Origin: Actinomycetes bacterium
Lineage (GTDB): Bacteria; Actinomycetota; Acidimicrobiia; UBA5794
NCBI GenBank assembly: GCA_030598305.1
Contig: JAUVQC010000086.1
Coordinates: 1-6,110 of the forward strand
DNA length: 6,110 bases
Reading direction: 5' to 3'
Both the position numbers and the translations under genes were made by a program. Below, piece by piece: positions 5,708 through 6,110 of this stretch. The notes under the pieces are model-generated. The model had not been told where the DNA came from. It did no database searches and worked only from the letters and a program-made list of their open reading frames with translations. Each line of letters opens with the position of its first letter. The stretch's first letter is position 1.

Positions 5708-6110
5708 GCGCTCCGCTTGTCCTTGGGTTCGAGACGAGCTGCGACGAGACCGGCGTTGCGGTCATCGAGGGCTATGGCGTGCGCAGTTCCGTGCTGGCAA
5801 GCCAGGTCGACGAGCACGCCCGCTTCGGGGGCGTCGTCCCCGAGGTTGCTGCTCGGGCACATGTCGAAGCGATCCGACCTCTCACCCACCAGGCGATCAC
5901 GCAGGCCGGAATCCACCCCGATGACATCGATGCAGTTGCAGTGACCCAGGGTCCCGGCCTCATCGGACCACTCATGGTCGGATACTCGTTTGCGAAGTCG
6001 TTTGCATACGCCCTTGGAAAGCCCCTCTATGGCATCGACCACATGGAGGGCCATCTCTTCGCCCCAAGGCTCTCGTACGGCGACTTCGAGCCGCCCGCCA
6101 TCGTCATCCT
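5704..6110 (+). CDS. tsaD: tRNA N6-adenosine threonylcarbamoyltransferase TsaD (3' end outside window)
   Basis: N-terminal 135 codons of TsaD (formerly Gcp/YgjD), the catalytic subunit that transfers the threonylcarbamoyl group from its AMP adduct to A37 of tRNA. The usual protein has about 330-350 residues, so well over half is missing because the window ends, not through mutation. Seen here: GFETSCDETGVAV (8-20), the family start motif; HARFGGVVPEVAAR (38-51); DAVAVTQGPGLIGPLMVG (76-93); and the metal-binding HMEGH at 113-117, in which both histidines expected to bind the metal ion are present. The SGGHT motif and the C-terminal metal-binding Asp would lie beyond the edge. The start ATG 5704 overlaps the rimI stop (ATGA) and follows AAGGAG. 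The frame is open to the last base. Confidence 0.96.
   Translation, partial: MSAPLVLGFETSCDETGVAVIEGYGVRSSVLASQVDEHARFGGVVPEVAARAHVEAIRPLTHQAITQAGIHPDDIDAVAVTQGPGLIGPLMVGYSFAKSFAYALGKPLYGIDHMEGHLFAPRLSYGDFEPPAIVI

Overview
The window is a dense run of bacterial housekeeping genes, all on the + strand. It holds eight protein-coding genes, seven complete and the last cut by the window edge. There is almost no non-coding DNA: the only gap between genes is 33 bases, and every other junction is an overlap of 4 to 11 bases. GC content is roughly 60% by sampling, and two starts are GTG. The order NAD(P)HX repair enzyme - alanine racemase - tsaE - tsaB - rimI - tsaD is the arrangement familiar from Actinobacteria (mycobacteria and relatives). 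I therefore infer an actinobacterial-type chromosome, possibly a moderate-GC lineage such as Acidimicrobiia. That assignment rests on gene order and base composition only.

Layout. 6-1430: bifunctional NAD(P)H-hydrate epimerase/dehydratase. 1464-2585: alanine racemase. 2578-3468: P1-family (DmpA/NylC-like) self-cleaving aminopeptidase or amidase. 3465-4061: family 4 uracil-DNA glycosylase with four candidate Fe-S cysteines. 4051-4503: TsaE ATPase. 4500-5207: TsaB. 5204-5707: RimI-type N-acetyltransferase. 5704 to the window end: N-terminal 135 codons of TsaD.

How the genes relate. TsaE, TsaB and TsaD are the bacterial machinery that transfers threonylcarbamoyl onto A37 of ANN-reading tRNAs (t6A). 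The partner that makes the activated donor (TsaC/TsaC2) is not in this window. RimI is a common companion of tsaB and tsaD. The first half combines metabolite repair (Nnr), D-alanine supply for peptidoglycan (Alr), a hydrolase whose family includes D-alanine esterase/amidase activity, and uracil removal from DNA. The overlaps strongly suggest one polycistronic, translationally coupled transcript. No promoter, terminator, RNA gene, mobile element, repeat array or CRISPR was seen.

Novelty. I see no undescribed system here. The points worth a second look are the placement of the P1 peptidase and UDG4 genes between alr and tsaE, the racemase-peptidase pairing, and single-residue departures from consensus in TsaE, RimI, Nnr and Alr.
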